Origin: HXMU1420-13 sp965229525
Lineage (GTDB): Bacteria > Bacteroidota > Rhodothermia > Balneolales > Balneolaceae
DNA length: 64,000 nucleotides
Direction of reading: 5' to 3'
Assembly (NCBI GenBank): GCA_965229525.1
Contig: OZ245886.1
Coordinates: forward strand, 1,426,001 to 1,490,000
Shown here: piece after piece, positions 36,730-45,939 of the stretch
Position numbering within the stretch: position 1 is the first letter of the stretch
Layout: each line of letters starts with the position of its first letter
Translations under genes and position numbers: made by a program
Notes under the pieces: generated by a model
The model's input: the letters and a program-made list of their open reading frames with translations, nothing else
Told to the model about the DNA's origin: nothing
The model's database searches: none

Positions 36730-37014
36730 ATGTTTGGTTTACCGTGGTTTGCTGTTATTGCTATTGTCGCTATCGTTGGCGGTATCTGGGGTGGTTTACG
36801 AGAAAAAGAGATGAGACTCGAAGAAAAGAGACTTACCAGTTCAAAAGAATCTCAGGAACTTCGAAAAATGATATTTAACCTAAAGTCCAGAGTTGAACAT
36901 CTTGAAGCAATTGTAGCCGATCTGGAACAACCGCAAGGTGAAATTTCTCTTGATGATATCGAGATTAAAAATGATCTTGATGACAATAACCGAAATTCAC
37001 GAGTAAGAGGATAG
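36730..37014 (+). CDS. Small single-pass membrane protein with coiled coil
   Basis: A 94-residue protein. One N-terminal membrane helix (about 5-22) is followed by a charged coiled coil with the segment RVEHLEAIVADLE. It resembles phage-shock-protein-B-like membrane proteins. A GAGGGC ribosome binding site precedes the ATG. It ends one base before the next gene, a related protein (see 37016). Confidence 0.7.
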   Translation: MFGLPWFAVIAIVAIVGGIWGGLREKEMRLEEKRLTSSKESQELRKMIFNLKSRVEHLEAIVADLEQPQGEISLDDIEIKNDLDDNNRNSRVRG

Positions 37015-37015
37015 C

Positions 37016-37366
37016 ATGTCGGAAGAAGAACTAATTATCTCAGTAGTTGCCATAGTATTTGGCGTTGGTTTTGCCGGCTTTATCATGTATAACATTTTTA
37101 GTCTTATTCGAGCAGCCATTGAGCGCAAGAATCCTTCCGGAGGAAATATTGATCCACAATTCTTTCGTGCTTTAGCTGATTTTAAAAAAACTACTGAGCG
37201 CCGATTAAATAATGTTGAAGCGATTATCACTGATTTGGAAGAAGAACGAATTCGCATACCAGAGAGCTCTGAATCTGCCGGCGACATTGAAATCGAGGAA
37301 GAAGGTCAGCGTACGGCTATAAAAAAATCTCAAGACGGGAATCTGAGGAACATGTTAAACGAATAA
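37016..37366 (+). CDS. Small membrane protein, paralogue of the upstream gene
   Basis: A 116-residue protein with a membrane helix (about 7-29) and a coiled coil with RLNNVEAIITDLEE, matching the RVEHLEAIVADLE of the previous protein in position and pattern. The C-terminus is charged. The two are probably a duplicated pair acting together in the membrane near DivIVA. No named family is certain. Confidence 0.7.
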   Translation: MSEEELIISVVAIVFGVGFAGFIMYNIFSLIRAAIERKNPSGGNIDPQFFRALADFKKTTERRLNNVEAIITDLEEERIRIPESSESAGDIEIEEEGQRTAIKKSQDGNLRNMLNE

Positions 37367-37411
37367 ATAGTACTTTAACCGTGCTTTAGGACATGTAACT
37401 ACCTACAGATT

Positions 37412-38083
37412 ATGAAAATTACCCCACTTGAGATTAAGCAGCAGCAATTCGAAAAATCTTTACGCGGCTTTGATGTTGCAGAGGTACAACAATTTTTAGC
37501 TTTAGTTTCAAATGAATACGAGAACCTGCTTACAAAGAATAAAGAACTAGAGGAACAAATTGAAAAGCTTACCGATCGTGTAAAACACTACGAGCGTGTA
37601 GAAGAAGCTTTACACGAAACGCTTCAAACTACAAAAGAGTCTGTTGCTCAAAAGATGGATAATGCCCGTTTAGAAGCAAAAAACATGGTGGATAAAGCTC
37701 ACCTGGACGCTGAAACTATTGTTAAAGAAGCACATCATGAAAAAGCTCGCATCCGCCAGAGCATACTTCGTTTATTGGATAAGCGTGAAGAAATCATTGT
37801 AGGAATTTCATCCTATTTAGAAACAGCGTCTGGAACAATCAATAAGTTTAAAGATGATGAAATGAAAGTCTTCACATTGGAAGAAGAAAAGTCTGAACCT
37901 GTCCTGGAAGAGAAACCCGCTATTAATCTTGAGGATGACGACAGTGAAGATGCATCAAATAATTCCAGATTTAAGTTTGATGAAGAGGCGGAAATTGATA
38001 CCAGTTTTTTAGATTCTAATAATGATGATAGCTTCCCTCCCGGAGCAGATCGGTTGGATGATATACTAGACGAAATAGATTAA
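37412..38083 (+). CDS. DivIVA domain-containing protein
   Basis: A 223-residue coiled-coil protein beginning with the DivIVA signature ITPLEIKQQQFEKSLRGFD, which bends at curved membrane in better-studied relatives. A long coiled coil (about 30-150) leads to an acidic unstructured tail (DDDSEDASN, NNDDSFPPGAD). Relatives organise cell poles and division sites. It follows the two small membrane proteins and precedes the nucleoside phosphorylase by five bases. Confidence 0.92.
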   Translation: MKITPLEIKQQQFEKSLRGFDVAEVQQFLALVSNEYENLLTKNKELEEQIEKLTDRVKHYERVEEALHETLQTTKESVAQKMDNARLEAKNMVDKAHLDAETIVKEAHHEKARIRQSILRLLDKREEIIVGISSYLETASGTINKFKDDEMKVFTLEEEKSEPVLEEKPAINLEDDDSEDASNNSRFKFDEEAEIDTSFLDSNNDDSFPPGADRLDDILDEID

Positions 38084-38088
38084 TTAAT

Positions 38089-38922
38089 TTGGATACAGTA
38101 GCAGAATTTCGAAAAAAAAGAGATGAAGCTCTTTCATTTCTTGAAAGTAAAATAGGTGATTTCAGACCTGAATATTTATTAATTCTAGGGACTGGACTTG
38201 GCCAGCTTGCAGAAGAAATCGACTTATCAATTTCTATTGAATACGATGATATTCCACATTTTCCGGTTTCTACTGTGGAAAGCCATCATGGGCGATTATT
38301 GTTTGGCCATCTTGGTGGCAAACCGATTGTTGCAATGCAAGGTCGTTTCCATTACTACGAAGGGTACACCATGCAGGAAATCGTATTTCCTGTTCGTGTT
38401 GCTCGATCATTAGGTGTTCAAACACTTATTGTTAGTAATGCATGTGGCGGATTAAATCCAAATTTTCGTCGTGGTGATATCATGCTGATAAATGACCACA
38501 TTAATTTTCTTGGTGATAATCCACTAATTGGTCCCAATGACGATGAATTGGGTCCTCGTTTCCCTGATATGAGCGAGCCATATACAGATCGCCTTATTGA
38601 TACAGCTGAACATGTAGCTCTGGATTTATCAATAAAAATGCATGAGGGTGTTTACCTTGCTATTTCAGGCCCTATGCTTGAAACAAAGGCTGAATACCGA
38701 TATATGCGACAATTAGGTGCTGATGTGGTAGGCATGAGCACGGTACCAGAAGTTATAGCAGCAGTTCATATGGGGCTCGAAGTTTTAGGTATTTCCGTAA
38801 TTACGGATGAATGTTTTCCTGATGCGCTCGAACCAGTAAGTTTAGATGATGTTTTAGAGGCCGCTGGTATGGCAGAACCAAAAATGACTCAGGTTATTGT
38901 TGGTGTTCTTGAACGGTTATAG
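38089..38922 (+). CDS. Purine-nucleoside phosphorylase
   Basis: A 277-residue trimeric-type enzyme (PNP/MTAP family) splitting purine nucleosides with phosphate. GTGLGQLAEEI, ESHHGRLLFG, MQGRFHYYEGY, SNACGGLNP and MSTVPEVIAA are characteristic. The start is TTG at 38089, five bases after divIVA. It belongs to the low-molecular-mass trimeric group by sequence. Its presence after divIVA is probably operon convenience. Confidence 0.94.
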   Translation: MDTVAEFRKKRDEALSFLESKIGDFRPEYLLILGTGLGQLAEEIDLSISIEYDDIPHFPVSTVESHHGRLLFGHLGGKPIVAMQGRFHYYEGYTMQEIVFPVRVARSLGVQTLIVSNACGGLNPNFRRGDIMLINDHINFLGDNPLIGPNDDELGPRFPDMSEPYTDRLIDTAEHVALDLSIKMHEGVYLAISGPMLETKAEYRYMRQLGADVVGMSTVPEVIAAVHMGLEVLGISVITDECFPDALEPVSLDDVLEAAGMAEPKMTQVIVGVLERL

Positions 38923-38938
38923 TTATTTCTATAACTAT

Positions 38939-38947
38939 TTATCCACA
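38939..38947 (+). promoter_or_regulatory. Perfect DnaA-box-like site
   Basis: TTATCCACA, the consensus DnaA box, lies 17 bases after the phosphorylase stop. Single boxes occur by chance, so a role is uncertain. Confidence 0.35.
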
Positions 38948-38980
38948 AAAAGCGTTATTTTTCCACTCAATATTGCAATC

Positions 38981-39006
38981 TACCATAGAAATTGTTTTCT
39001 ATGGTA
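38981..39006. promoter_or_regulatory. Perfect 11-bp hairpin before the acidic protein gene
   Basis: TACCATAGAAA (38981-38991) pairs exactly with TTTCTATGGTA (38996-39006) around TTGT. There is no following T run, so it is not a standard terminator. It could be an operator or a leader hairpin 32 bases upstream of the next start. Confidence 0.55.
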
Positions 39007-39037
39007 AACCAACAACCATCGATAGGTATCTGCATAT

Positions 39038-39802
39038 ATGAATTTTGATGGATTTGAAGACGAGCTCTGGGACGAACATAAATGGGAGTCTCATCTTGAC
39101 GAAGTTGAAAAGAAAAGCGATCAATTGCGACGCTTTATCTCATCCGATCCAAAGGGAAACATTCCTCGCTGGATAACCCTTCTTAAAGAAAGTAAGAACG
39201 AGGACGATGCTTTTGAGGCATATGTGGAAGAGGAACTACTTTTAGATGAAGCATATTTTCCAGAAGAAGAAGATGACTGGGAAGATGAAGATGATTTTGA
39301 GGATGAAGATTTTCTTTTTGGGGCTCAGGATGAATTTGATGAACTGGAAGAGTCTGATGACTTTGATAGCGGTGAGGAGTGGAAATCGCTTAGTGAAGAC
39401 TTTGCAATTTCTGATTATGGCTCTCTTGATAATCTGATGATCTTTAACAGATCCAAAGAATTGGCTGTTGATGTGCTAAAATGGGCTGAATCAGTTCCAC
39501 AGAAATCACAAAATAAAGCTTTTCAAGAATTTGTAGGTGAAACTCTTAAAATTGGTGCAAAACTCGCCGGTGGATATTCTTTTGGTTTTGAAGCTGATTA
39601 CCTGGGCGCTAATATAGCCTACACTAAGAAAGCGTTGAAGAGCAGTAATCTTTCTTTGGCACTTCTTCAGTCTCAAAAAAGTGAAGAATATTTTTCAAAC
39701 GAGCATTATGGGAATTTCCATGAACGTGTCTTTGAAATCAGAAATGATATCGGCGTTTATGTGCAGGAATTAAGAGATCGGTTTTATAACCGAATGGATT
39801 AA
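39038..39802 (+). CDS. Acidic protein of unknown function
   Basis: A 254-residue soluble protein with a very acidic stretch at about 72-120 (runs such as EEEDDWEDEDDFEDED). The remainder is helical and ends with FHERVFEIRNDIGVYVQELRDR. No family is recognised. It may bind basic partners. Its stop overlaps the convergent asparaginase-like gene by four bases. Confidence 0.65.
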   Translation: MNFDGFEDELWDEHKWESHLDEVEKKSDQLRRFISSDPKGNIPRWITLLKESKNEDDAFEAYVEEELLLDEAYFPEEEDDWEDEDDFEDEDFLFGAQDEFDELEESDDFDSGEEWKSLSEDFAISDYGSLDNLMIFNRSKELAVDVLKWAESVPQKSQNKAFQEFVGETLKIGAKLAGGYSFGFEADYLGANIAYTKKALKSSNLSLALLQSQKSEEYFSNEHYGNFHERVFEIRNDIGVYVQELRDRFYNRMD

Positions 39803-40785
39803 TCCCAAATCTTTACTTCCTTATATCCATCTGAATCGGCAGCGGCACGGTGCATTGATCCAGTATTCGTTTTCATCGAAATGTTTCCGAATTTGTCTAC
39901 AGCTATAAAACCTGCTTCTCTTGGGTTCAAAACATCATCTACCAGATGATCCATAGATTCCTGAAGGCTAGACTCTATATATTTCATATAAGTTGCTAAT
40001 GTATGAGCAGATACATTCAACATAATTCTCTCGCCCCACCCAGTCGCTGATACCGCTACTAAATCATTTGCGTATGTACCGGATCCAATAATTGGCACAT
40101 CACCTACACGCCCATACTTTTTGTTTGTCATTCCACCTGTAGAGGTCCCTGCAACTATATTTCCATCTTTATCCAAGGCTACCGCTCCCACAGTTCCCAT
40201 TTTCCAGCTATTATCAGGCAATGACTCGTCATTAAAACCCTGGCCAGCGTTTTGCCTTTGCCAGCGCTCATATTTCTCATCTACACGAAAATAAAGTGGA
40301 TCAACTCGCTCAACATCCGTTTCATCTGCGAATATTTCAGCACCATCTCCCGCAAAAAATACATGCCTTGAGTCTGTCATTACTCTTCTAGCCAATGAGA
40401 TTGGGTTTTTCACCGTTGTAACTCCTGTTATGGCTCCTGCATTTAAGGTATTGCCATGCATAAAGGCGGCATCAAGTTCATTCTTACCTTCTGCTGTGAA
40501 AACGGCGCCTCGACCAGCGTTAAAAAGTTCATTATCCTCGAGATATATAATGGTTGCTTCGACCGCATCTAATGCGGAGCCACCATTTTCAAGTATTTTT
40601 GTCCCAATAGATAATGCCTCTTCCAAAGATGATAGGTATTGTGCTACCTGTTCTGCTGGGGCATCTGTAGGGTAATAACCGGCCCCACCATGTAGAGCAA
40701 TAGCCCATTCTTTCTGAGTGTTATTCTGGGCTGTAACTGGAAATGAAATACAAATAATAAAAAGTAACAGAAGAGCTTTTTTCAT
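39799..40785 (-). CDS. Exported isoaspartyl peptidase/L-asparaginase (Ntn hydrolase)
   Basis: A 328-residue exported precursor with a signal peptide (ALLLLFIICISFPVTAQ). LHGGAGYYP opens the domain, and the autocleavage site is GTVGAVALDKDG, whose Thr becomes the nucleophile; STGGMTNK and GTYANDL follow. This matches the isoaspartyl/plant-type asparaginase family. I chose ATG 40785 over a GTG six bases earlier. It may degrade damaged proteins or asparaginyl peptides in the periplasm. Confidence 0.92.
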   Translation of the reverse strand: MKKALLLLFIICISFPVTAQNNTQKEWAIALHGGAGYYPTDAPAEQVAQYLSSLEEALSIGTKILENGGSALDAVEATIIYLEDNELFNAGRGAVFTAEGKNELDAAFMHGNTLNAGAITGVTTVKNPISLARRVMTDSRHVFFAGDGAEIFADETDVERVDPLYFRVDEKYERWQRQNAGQGFNDESLPDNSWKMGTVGAVALDKDGNIVAGTSTGGMTNKKYGRVGDVPIIGSGTYANDLVAVSATGWGERIMLNVSAHTLATYMKYIESSLQESMDHLVDDVLNPREAGFIAVDKFGNISMKTNTGSMHRAAADSDGYKEVKIWD

Positions 40786-40825
40786 GAACACATTTTTTCG
40801 TGATTAAGTAGAGAAAGTACACAAA

Positions 40826-40849
40826 TAAAAAAGGACACCGAAGCGCCCT
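40826..40849 (-). terminator. Rho-independent terminator of the YceI gene
   Basis: On the minus strand GGGCGC-TTCG-GTGTCC forms a UUCG-capped stem (with GU pairs) followed by TTTTTTATTT. It lies just after the YceI stop. Confidence 0.85.
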
Positions 40850-40872
40850 ATGTAAAAGTAATTTTGTAATTC

Positions 40873-41412
40873 TTACTGTCGAACTAATTGTACACTTAAC
40901 TGAAGCTTTACTTCGTCTCCTACTACAATACTTCCTGCTTCAGTTACAGCACTCCACTGAAGACCAAATTCTTTTCTATTGATAGTACCTGTTAAATCGA
41001 ATCCTGCTTTTGTTTGACCATAAGGATCCACAACAACACCACCGTGATCTACATCAAGAGTTACTTCTTTTGTAATATCTCGGATTGTTAAGTTTCCTGT
41101 TAGTTTAAAGGTACCTTGGTCAACTTTATCAAAAGCAGTTGAATTGAAACTCATTTTTGGAAATTGCTCTGCACCAAAAAAGTCGTCTGATTTTAAGTGT
41201 GCATCTCTGTCTGCCACACCAGTATCAATACTGTCGATATCGGTACTAAAATTAATTACTGCGTTTTCAAAATCATCGCCATCTGCTTCTAAGCTAGCAT
41301 CAAATACATTGAATTTTCCGGTTACTGTTGAGATTACCAAATGCTTCACTTTAAAAGTGATTTCTGAGTGCATGGTGTCTACGTTCCAAAGAGTTTTTAC
41401 TGCCGTTTCCAT
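40873..41412 (-). CDS. YceI family lipid-binding-like protein
   Basis: A 179-residue lipocalin-like protein. TLWNVDTMHSEITFKVKHLVISTVTGKF is split across the opening; HSEITFKVKHL is the family mark. FPKMSFNSTAF and LTIRDITKEV also fit. No signal peptide is seen, so it is cytosolic, unlike E. coli YceI. Relatives bind isoprenoid-like lipids. It stands alone with its own terminator. Confidence 0.92.
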   Translation of the reverse strand: METAVKTLWNVDTMHSEITFKVKHLVISTVTGKFNVFDASLEADGDDFENAVINFSTDIDSIDTGVADRDAHLKSDDFFGAEQFPKMSFNSTAFDKVDQGTFKLTGNLTIRDITKEVTLDVDHGGVVVDPYGQTKAGFDLTGTINRKEFGLQWSAVTEAGSIVVGDEVKLQLSVQLVRQ

Positions 41413-41537
41413 TTTTATAATAATATTTGGTTAATGATAAATAGTTTAACGTCGAACTAATTATAAGTGCCTTACCGTTCCCTAACCAATAGAAAAATCT
41501 TATATCCCTAATTAACTAATCTAAATCGCTAATCTAA

Positions 41538-42461
41538 TCAGGCGAAATTATTGTTGAATATCTCTTGAACTTCATCATAATCACATAAGTCTGTACCTTC
41601 ACTCTGAAGGGTACTTGCTGCAGCTGAAATGCCATATCCAACGGCTTGTGCTTTCGAATAACCCTTGATAAGCCCCGCAACTAGTCCTCCAATGAAGCTA
41701 TCACCCGCGCCAATAGTACTTCTTACTTTGATGGTTGGTGGGATAAAGCTCTCTGTGGACTCTGGTGTGATCAGGTATGTTTTTTCCTTCCCTAAAGTGT
41801 AGATAATATGGTTGATTCCTATATCGAATAACTTTCGGAATAGTTCTACATCATTACGTGTATTAAAGATCTTCATAAGTTCGGCGAATTCTTCTTTATT
41901 CGGTTTGATGTAGGCCGCCCCATTTCTAATTCCTTCAAATAATGAAGTTCCAGAAGTGTCTAAAATGAATTTCTTTCCCGCTTTTTGAGCTATCAAACTT
42001 ACTCGGCTGTAGAAATTAGAAGGAACACCATGGGGTAGGCTTCCACTTCCAACCACAAATTCATATTGATCGATAGTATTCTCGATATGATTCAGTACTT
42101 GATGCCAGGTTTGCTCATTTGAAACTATTCCGGGTAGAACAAATCGATACTGTTCGCCAATACTATTATCAATAATTGCAATGTTTTGCCTGGTAACATC
42201 CAATGACTCGATTGGTATTGATTTTATTTCTTCTTTGGCCATCATTTGCTTAAGTAGATTCCCCGTATACCCCCCACAAATAAATAGAGCGTCGCAATGA
42301 ACGCCAAGTCGAGTTAGCACCCTGGCTACATTAATTCCGCCGCCACCGGGATCGAACACCGGGTTGCTACATCTGGTTTTTTGATCTGTGATTACTTCGG
42401 TTGCTTCAGTGCCAATATCAACCGAAGGATTCATTGTAATAGTTAATACGCGCTGGGTCAT
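41538..42461 (-). CDS. PfkB-family sugar kinase (phosphofructokinase 2-like)
   Basis: A 307-residue ribokinase-fold kinase. LTITMNPSVD starts it, CSNPVFDPGGGGINVARVL is the sugar-binding signature close to E. coli PfkB, and TIGAGDSFIGGLVAG carries the catalytic Asp. By residues it is nearer to PfkB than to FruK, but substrate (fructose 6-phosphate versus fructose 1-phosphate or tagatose 6-phosphate) is not certain. It is not in an operon. Confidence 0.85.
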   Translation of the reverse strand: MTQRVLTITMNPSVDIGTEATEVITDQKTRCSNPVFDPGGGGINVARVLTRLGVHCDALFICGGYTGNLLKQMMAKEEIKSIPIESLDVTRQNIAIIDNSIGEQYRFVLPGIVSNEQTWHQVLNHIENTIDQYEFVVGSGSLPHGVPSNFYSRVSLIAQKAGKKFILDTSGTSLFEGIRNGAAYIKPNKEEFAELMKIFNTRNDVELFRKLFDIGINHIIYTLGKEKTYLITPESTESFIPPTIKVRSTIGAGDSFIGGLVAGLIKGYSKAQAVGYGISAAASTLQSEGTDLCDYDEVQEIFNNNFA

Positions 42462-42683
42462 AGCTGAAGAATATTTTTCTTATTGATATTAATTAAAACG
42501 GTTGAATATCGTGTAGCTTAGTATTTCTAAATAAGACTAATAACTAGATAATGTTTTTGTACTCGATTAGTCCGTTTAGCCCTCAAAATAATCATTGGTT
42601 GATTACTCATATTGTAATTGTTACTGTTCATCAGCTAAAACTTCCTCTTTTACATTCAATCTCCAATCAAATAATTAATTCAG

Positions 42684-43730
42684 ATGCATCACAATAATCT
42701 TGGATTAGCCCCAGGTAGCCTGGTGTATACAGGCAAACAAAAAAATGTTGCCACTACAATATCTTTAACAAGTTTTGCAGGTGAATTTTTAGAGGAGATA
42801 AAAGAAATAGAGGTTTCTGATATAAAAGCTTTGTTGAAACCTAATCATGCAAATTGGATTAATATTGTTGGGCTGAGTGAGGTGGAAAAAATCACACAAA
42901 TAGGGCAACTTTTTGAAATAAATAACCTCCTTTTAGAAGATGCTTTGAATGTGAATCAACTACCAAAAACGGAGGAACTTGGTGATCACCTTTTTGTTAC
43001 TTTGAAAATGCTATCTATTACTGATGAACCGAATACTTATCAGGATGAGCATATTAGTCTTATTTTAGGGGAAGGCTATTTTATTTCATTTCAGGAAAAA
43101 GAAGGGGATGTTTTTGATTCTGTAAGAAACCGAATTCGAAATAAATATGGGAAAATTAGAAATAGGGGAAACGATTACCTCCTTTATGCATTATTAGATG
43201 CAATTGTCGATAATTACCTGCTCATTACCAAGCAGTTTGAAGAAAAGCTTGAAGCTCTTGAGATTGAAGTTTTCTCAAATACCAGTGATAATATTTCGAA
43301 AAGAATCATTGACCTTCGTAAACAATTAAATAGATTGGGTAAATTTATAAAACCAACTACATCAGTAACTCAGAACCTATTGCGATCTGAAACAGAATTA
43401 ATGTTTGAAGAAATCGATCCCTTTTTATCGGATTTAAATGACCATTCCAAGAGAGCCTCCGATCGAATTACCGAACAAAAAGAAGCCGTATCTAGCTATA
43501 TGGAATTGCACCTGTCTTTACAGGGCCAGAGAATGAATGAAATTATGAAGGTTTTGACCATTGTCGCTGCAATATTCATCCCTTTAACATTTCTTGCTGG
43601 CATATATGGTATGAACTTCAGTTATATGCCAGAGTTACAGTACCCATGGAGTTATCCGATTTTACTTTCAACCATGCTTATACTTGGTATTGGTTTGGTT
43701 TTTTACTTTAAAAAGAAAAATTGGCTTTAA
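42684..43730 (+). CDS. corA: Magnesium/cobalt transport protein CorA
   Basis: A 348-residue membrane transporter. The long cytosolic domain is helical and acidic, and two C-terminal membrane helices carry the signature YGMNF (about 308-312) between them. FIPLTFLAGIYGMNF is the family's best stretch. It mediates Mg2+ (and Co2+) uptake. Length and order are normal. Confidence 0.96.
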   Translation: MHHNNLGLAPGSLVYTGKQKNVATTISLTSFAGEFLEEIKEIEVSDIKALLKPNHANWINIVGLSEVEKITQIGQLFEINNLLLEDALNVNQLPKTEELGDHLFVTLKMLSITDEPNTYQDEHISLILGEGYFISFQEKEGDVFDSVRNRIRNKYGKIRNRGNDYLLYALLDAIVDNYLLITKQFEEKLEALEIEVFSNTSDNISKRIIDLRKQLNRLGKFIKPTTSVTQNLLRSETELMFEEIDPFLSDLNDHSKRASDRITEQKEAVSSYMELHLSLQGQRMNEIMKVLTIVAAIFIPLTFLAGIYGMNFSYMPELQYPWSYPILLSTMLILGIGLVFYFKKKNWL

Positions 43731-43800
43731 CTGTAGTTATTAAGCGATAAGCGCAAACAAATTCAATAAATACAAGTTAATTCAGCCTAACTATTTCCCT

Positions 43801-44961
43801 ATGCCAAAGAGTGCCTTTTATACTGAGCTGAACCATCTTCATGAGTTTAAAGACATAACAGATCAATCGGTATATACTCCCCTTCCTGATGATTGGTTCG
43901 TAATAGTAACTGATGTGCAAGGTTCAAAAAAAGCAATTAGTGAAGGTCGCTATAAAGAAGTTAATACGTGTGGTGCTGCCTCGATAACAGCGGTTATAAA
44001 TGCACTAAGCCCTCTTGAAGTACCTTATGTTTTTGGTGGTGATGGAGCTAGTATTTGTATTCCCGGGGACTATGTAGATCAATTGAAAGGGGCACTACTT
44101 AGTGCCCGAAACATGGCTAAAGTTGCATTCAATTTAGATTTAAGAGCAGGCCTGGTGCCTGTATCTGAAATTAGAAAAGAGGGAGCAGATGTTCTCGTTG
44201 CTCGACTTAAAGTATCAGAATTTTATACGCAAGCGATCTTTACAGGAGGCGGACTCGCAATTGCTGATCAAATAATTAAATCAAAACATGGTGATAAATA
44301 TCGATTGCAATCTGATACGCAAGAGATCAGTGCTGATTTTACCGGATTAGAATGTAGATGGAAAGAAGTTAAACAGGATAATAAACATGTAATTTCTCTG
44401 CTAGTTCAAGCAACTTCTAACGATACTTATAGTGCAATGGACCGTTACCGCGCTACCATTGATTATATTGAAAGTACGGTTAAAGAGGAGCATCCAATTA
44501 CCACGCCGTCATTGAAGTTTTCGTTTAGTCCAACATGGTTACGGAACGAATACAACGTACGAACATATCCCAAGAAAATATTGTCAAAAGTAGTGTACTA
44601 TTTCCGGCTTTTATTTAGAAACACATTGGGAGTATTACTCATGAAGTTCGACATTAAGATTGGTGGATTTAACTGGAAAACCTATAAATCACAACTCGTA
44701 CTACATACCGATTATCGCAAATTCGACGACATGCTTAGAGTTGTTATATCAGCCTCGGAAGAGGAAAAAAGTGATTTGATAGCATATTTAAACAAGCAAG
44801 AGCATGATGGCCACATAGTTTATGGAGCGCATATATCTGATGGCGCTATCATAACCTGTATGGTAAAAAAGTATGATGGATTTCATTACCATTTTGTAGA
44901 CGGGTCGAATGGTGGGTACTCAGTTGCAGCAAAAGAATTGTTGCGTAAAAAGAATAACTAA
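43801..44961 (+). CDS. DUF3095 family protein
   Basis: A 386-residue soluble protein. TDVQGSKKAISEGRYKEVN, VINAL, VFGGDGASICIP and LRAGLVPVSEIR match the DUF3095 family, whose N-terminal half has a nucleotidyl-cyclase-like pattern. No catalysis has been shown. It follows corA by 70 bases. Its stop overlaps the convergent MscS stop by four bases (CTAA). Confidence 0.85.
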   Translation: MPKSAFYTELNHLHEFKDITDQSVYTPLPDDWFVIVTDVQGSKKAISEGRYKEVNTCGAASITAVINALSPLEVPYVFGGDGASICIPGDYVDQLKGALLSARNMAKVAFNLDLRAGLVPVSEIRKEGADVLVARLKVSEFYTQAIFTGGGLAIADQIIKSKHGDKYRLQSDTQEISADFTGLECRWKEVKQDNKHVISLLVQATSNDTYSAMDRYRATIDYIESTVKEEHPITTPSLKFSFSPTWLRNEYNVRTYPKKILSKVVYYFRLLFRNTLGVLLMKFDIKIGGFNWKTYKSQLVLHTDYRKFDDMLRVVISASEEEKSDLIAYLNKQEHDGHIVYGAHISDGAIITCMVKKYDGFHYHFVDGSNGGYSVAAKELLRKKNN

Positions 44962-45818
44962 TCTCCACTTCTTTGATAGACTGTGCGATGTGGAAACGGA
45001 ATTTCTATTCCTTCTGCATCAAATCTCTTTTTCAGAGTTTCAATGAGGTCACAGCCTAAAATAAAGGCGTCACCGGGATTATTTGTTGTAGCCCATGCTC
45101 TAAGGTTTACAGAAGAATCGCCGAGAGAAACAACCCTAACAGGAACAACAGGGTCTCCATTATCAATTTGATCCTGATTTCTTGCATCAATAAAAAGCGG
45201 ATGTTTTTCCACTTCTTCAGCCATAATAGATTTGGCGAGATCAATATCAGAATTATAGCTAATACCAATATCAATCCATTTTGTCATCGAGCTATCCTCA
45301 TAATTAGAGTTGATCAAAATTTCATTACTAATAACGGAATTTGGAACAATTATCCTTCGATTTTGAAAATCCCGAATAACGGTATGCCGAAGGTTTATAT
45401 CCTCTACTAAACCCATTAGATCTGCACGTATATCAATTCGGTCATTAATTCTATAGGGTTTGAAAATCACAATAAATATCCCACCAATAATATTCGAAAG
45501 AGCTTGCTGCGATGCAAAGCCAACAGCTAATGCTAACACCCCAGCGCCAGCAAACAAGGTTGTTGCAATCACTCTAAGTTGGGGGATCATGTAGATAGCA
45601 ATTGCGATACCTGTTATATAAATCAGTACTGCAATTATCCTTTTCAGGAACTTTAGGTTGGTAAGATCTTCGTCATTCTCTTTCTCAGCTTTTTTTATTG
45701 CGCGATTAAACAAATAGGCAACAATTGAAGCAAAAATTATGGTGAAAATTAGAACTGATATTGCAAGAATTGGTATCAGCCATTCTCCAAGATTAATCTG
45801 CTCGAGTAGATTTTCCAT
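44958..45818 (-). CDS. Small-conductance mechanosensitive channel (MscS family)
   Basis: A 286-residue channel. Three membrane helices occupy about 15-125, and the pore helix has VLALAVGFASQQALSNIIGG (97-116). The beta domain follows with FKPYRINDRIDI and VEDINLRHTVIRD, and the C-terminus ends the alpha-beta domain. It opens on membrane tension to release solutes. It is the size of the E. coli MscS. Confidence 0.93.
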   Translation of the reverse strand: MENLLEQINLGEWLIPILAISVLIFTIIFASIVAYLFNRAIKKAEKENDEDLTNLKFLKRIIAVLIYITGIAIAIYMIPQLRVIATTLFAGAGVLALAVGFASQQALSNIIGGIFIVIFKPYRINDRIDIRADLMGLVEDINLRHTVIRDFQNRRIIVPNSVISNEILINSNYEDSSMTKWIDIGISYNSDIDLAKSIMAEEVEKHPLFIDARNQDQIDNGDPVVPVRVVSLGDSSVNLRAWATTNNPGDAFILGCDLIETLKKRFDAEGIEIPFPHRTVYQRSGD

Positions 45819-45939
45819 AACTATAATTCCAGCTGATTTAAGAATCTATAGACCACAATAAACAAAAAAAGCCTTTTCTCATAGATTACTTCGAACAATA
45901 GACACAAAGTTTCCGTGTTGATTTCTACAATTATTCCTA

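Noticed and set aside
38981..39006. Rho-independent terminator after purine nucleoside phosphorylase
   Set aside because: The perfect hairpin has no T run on either strand.
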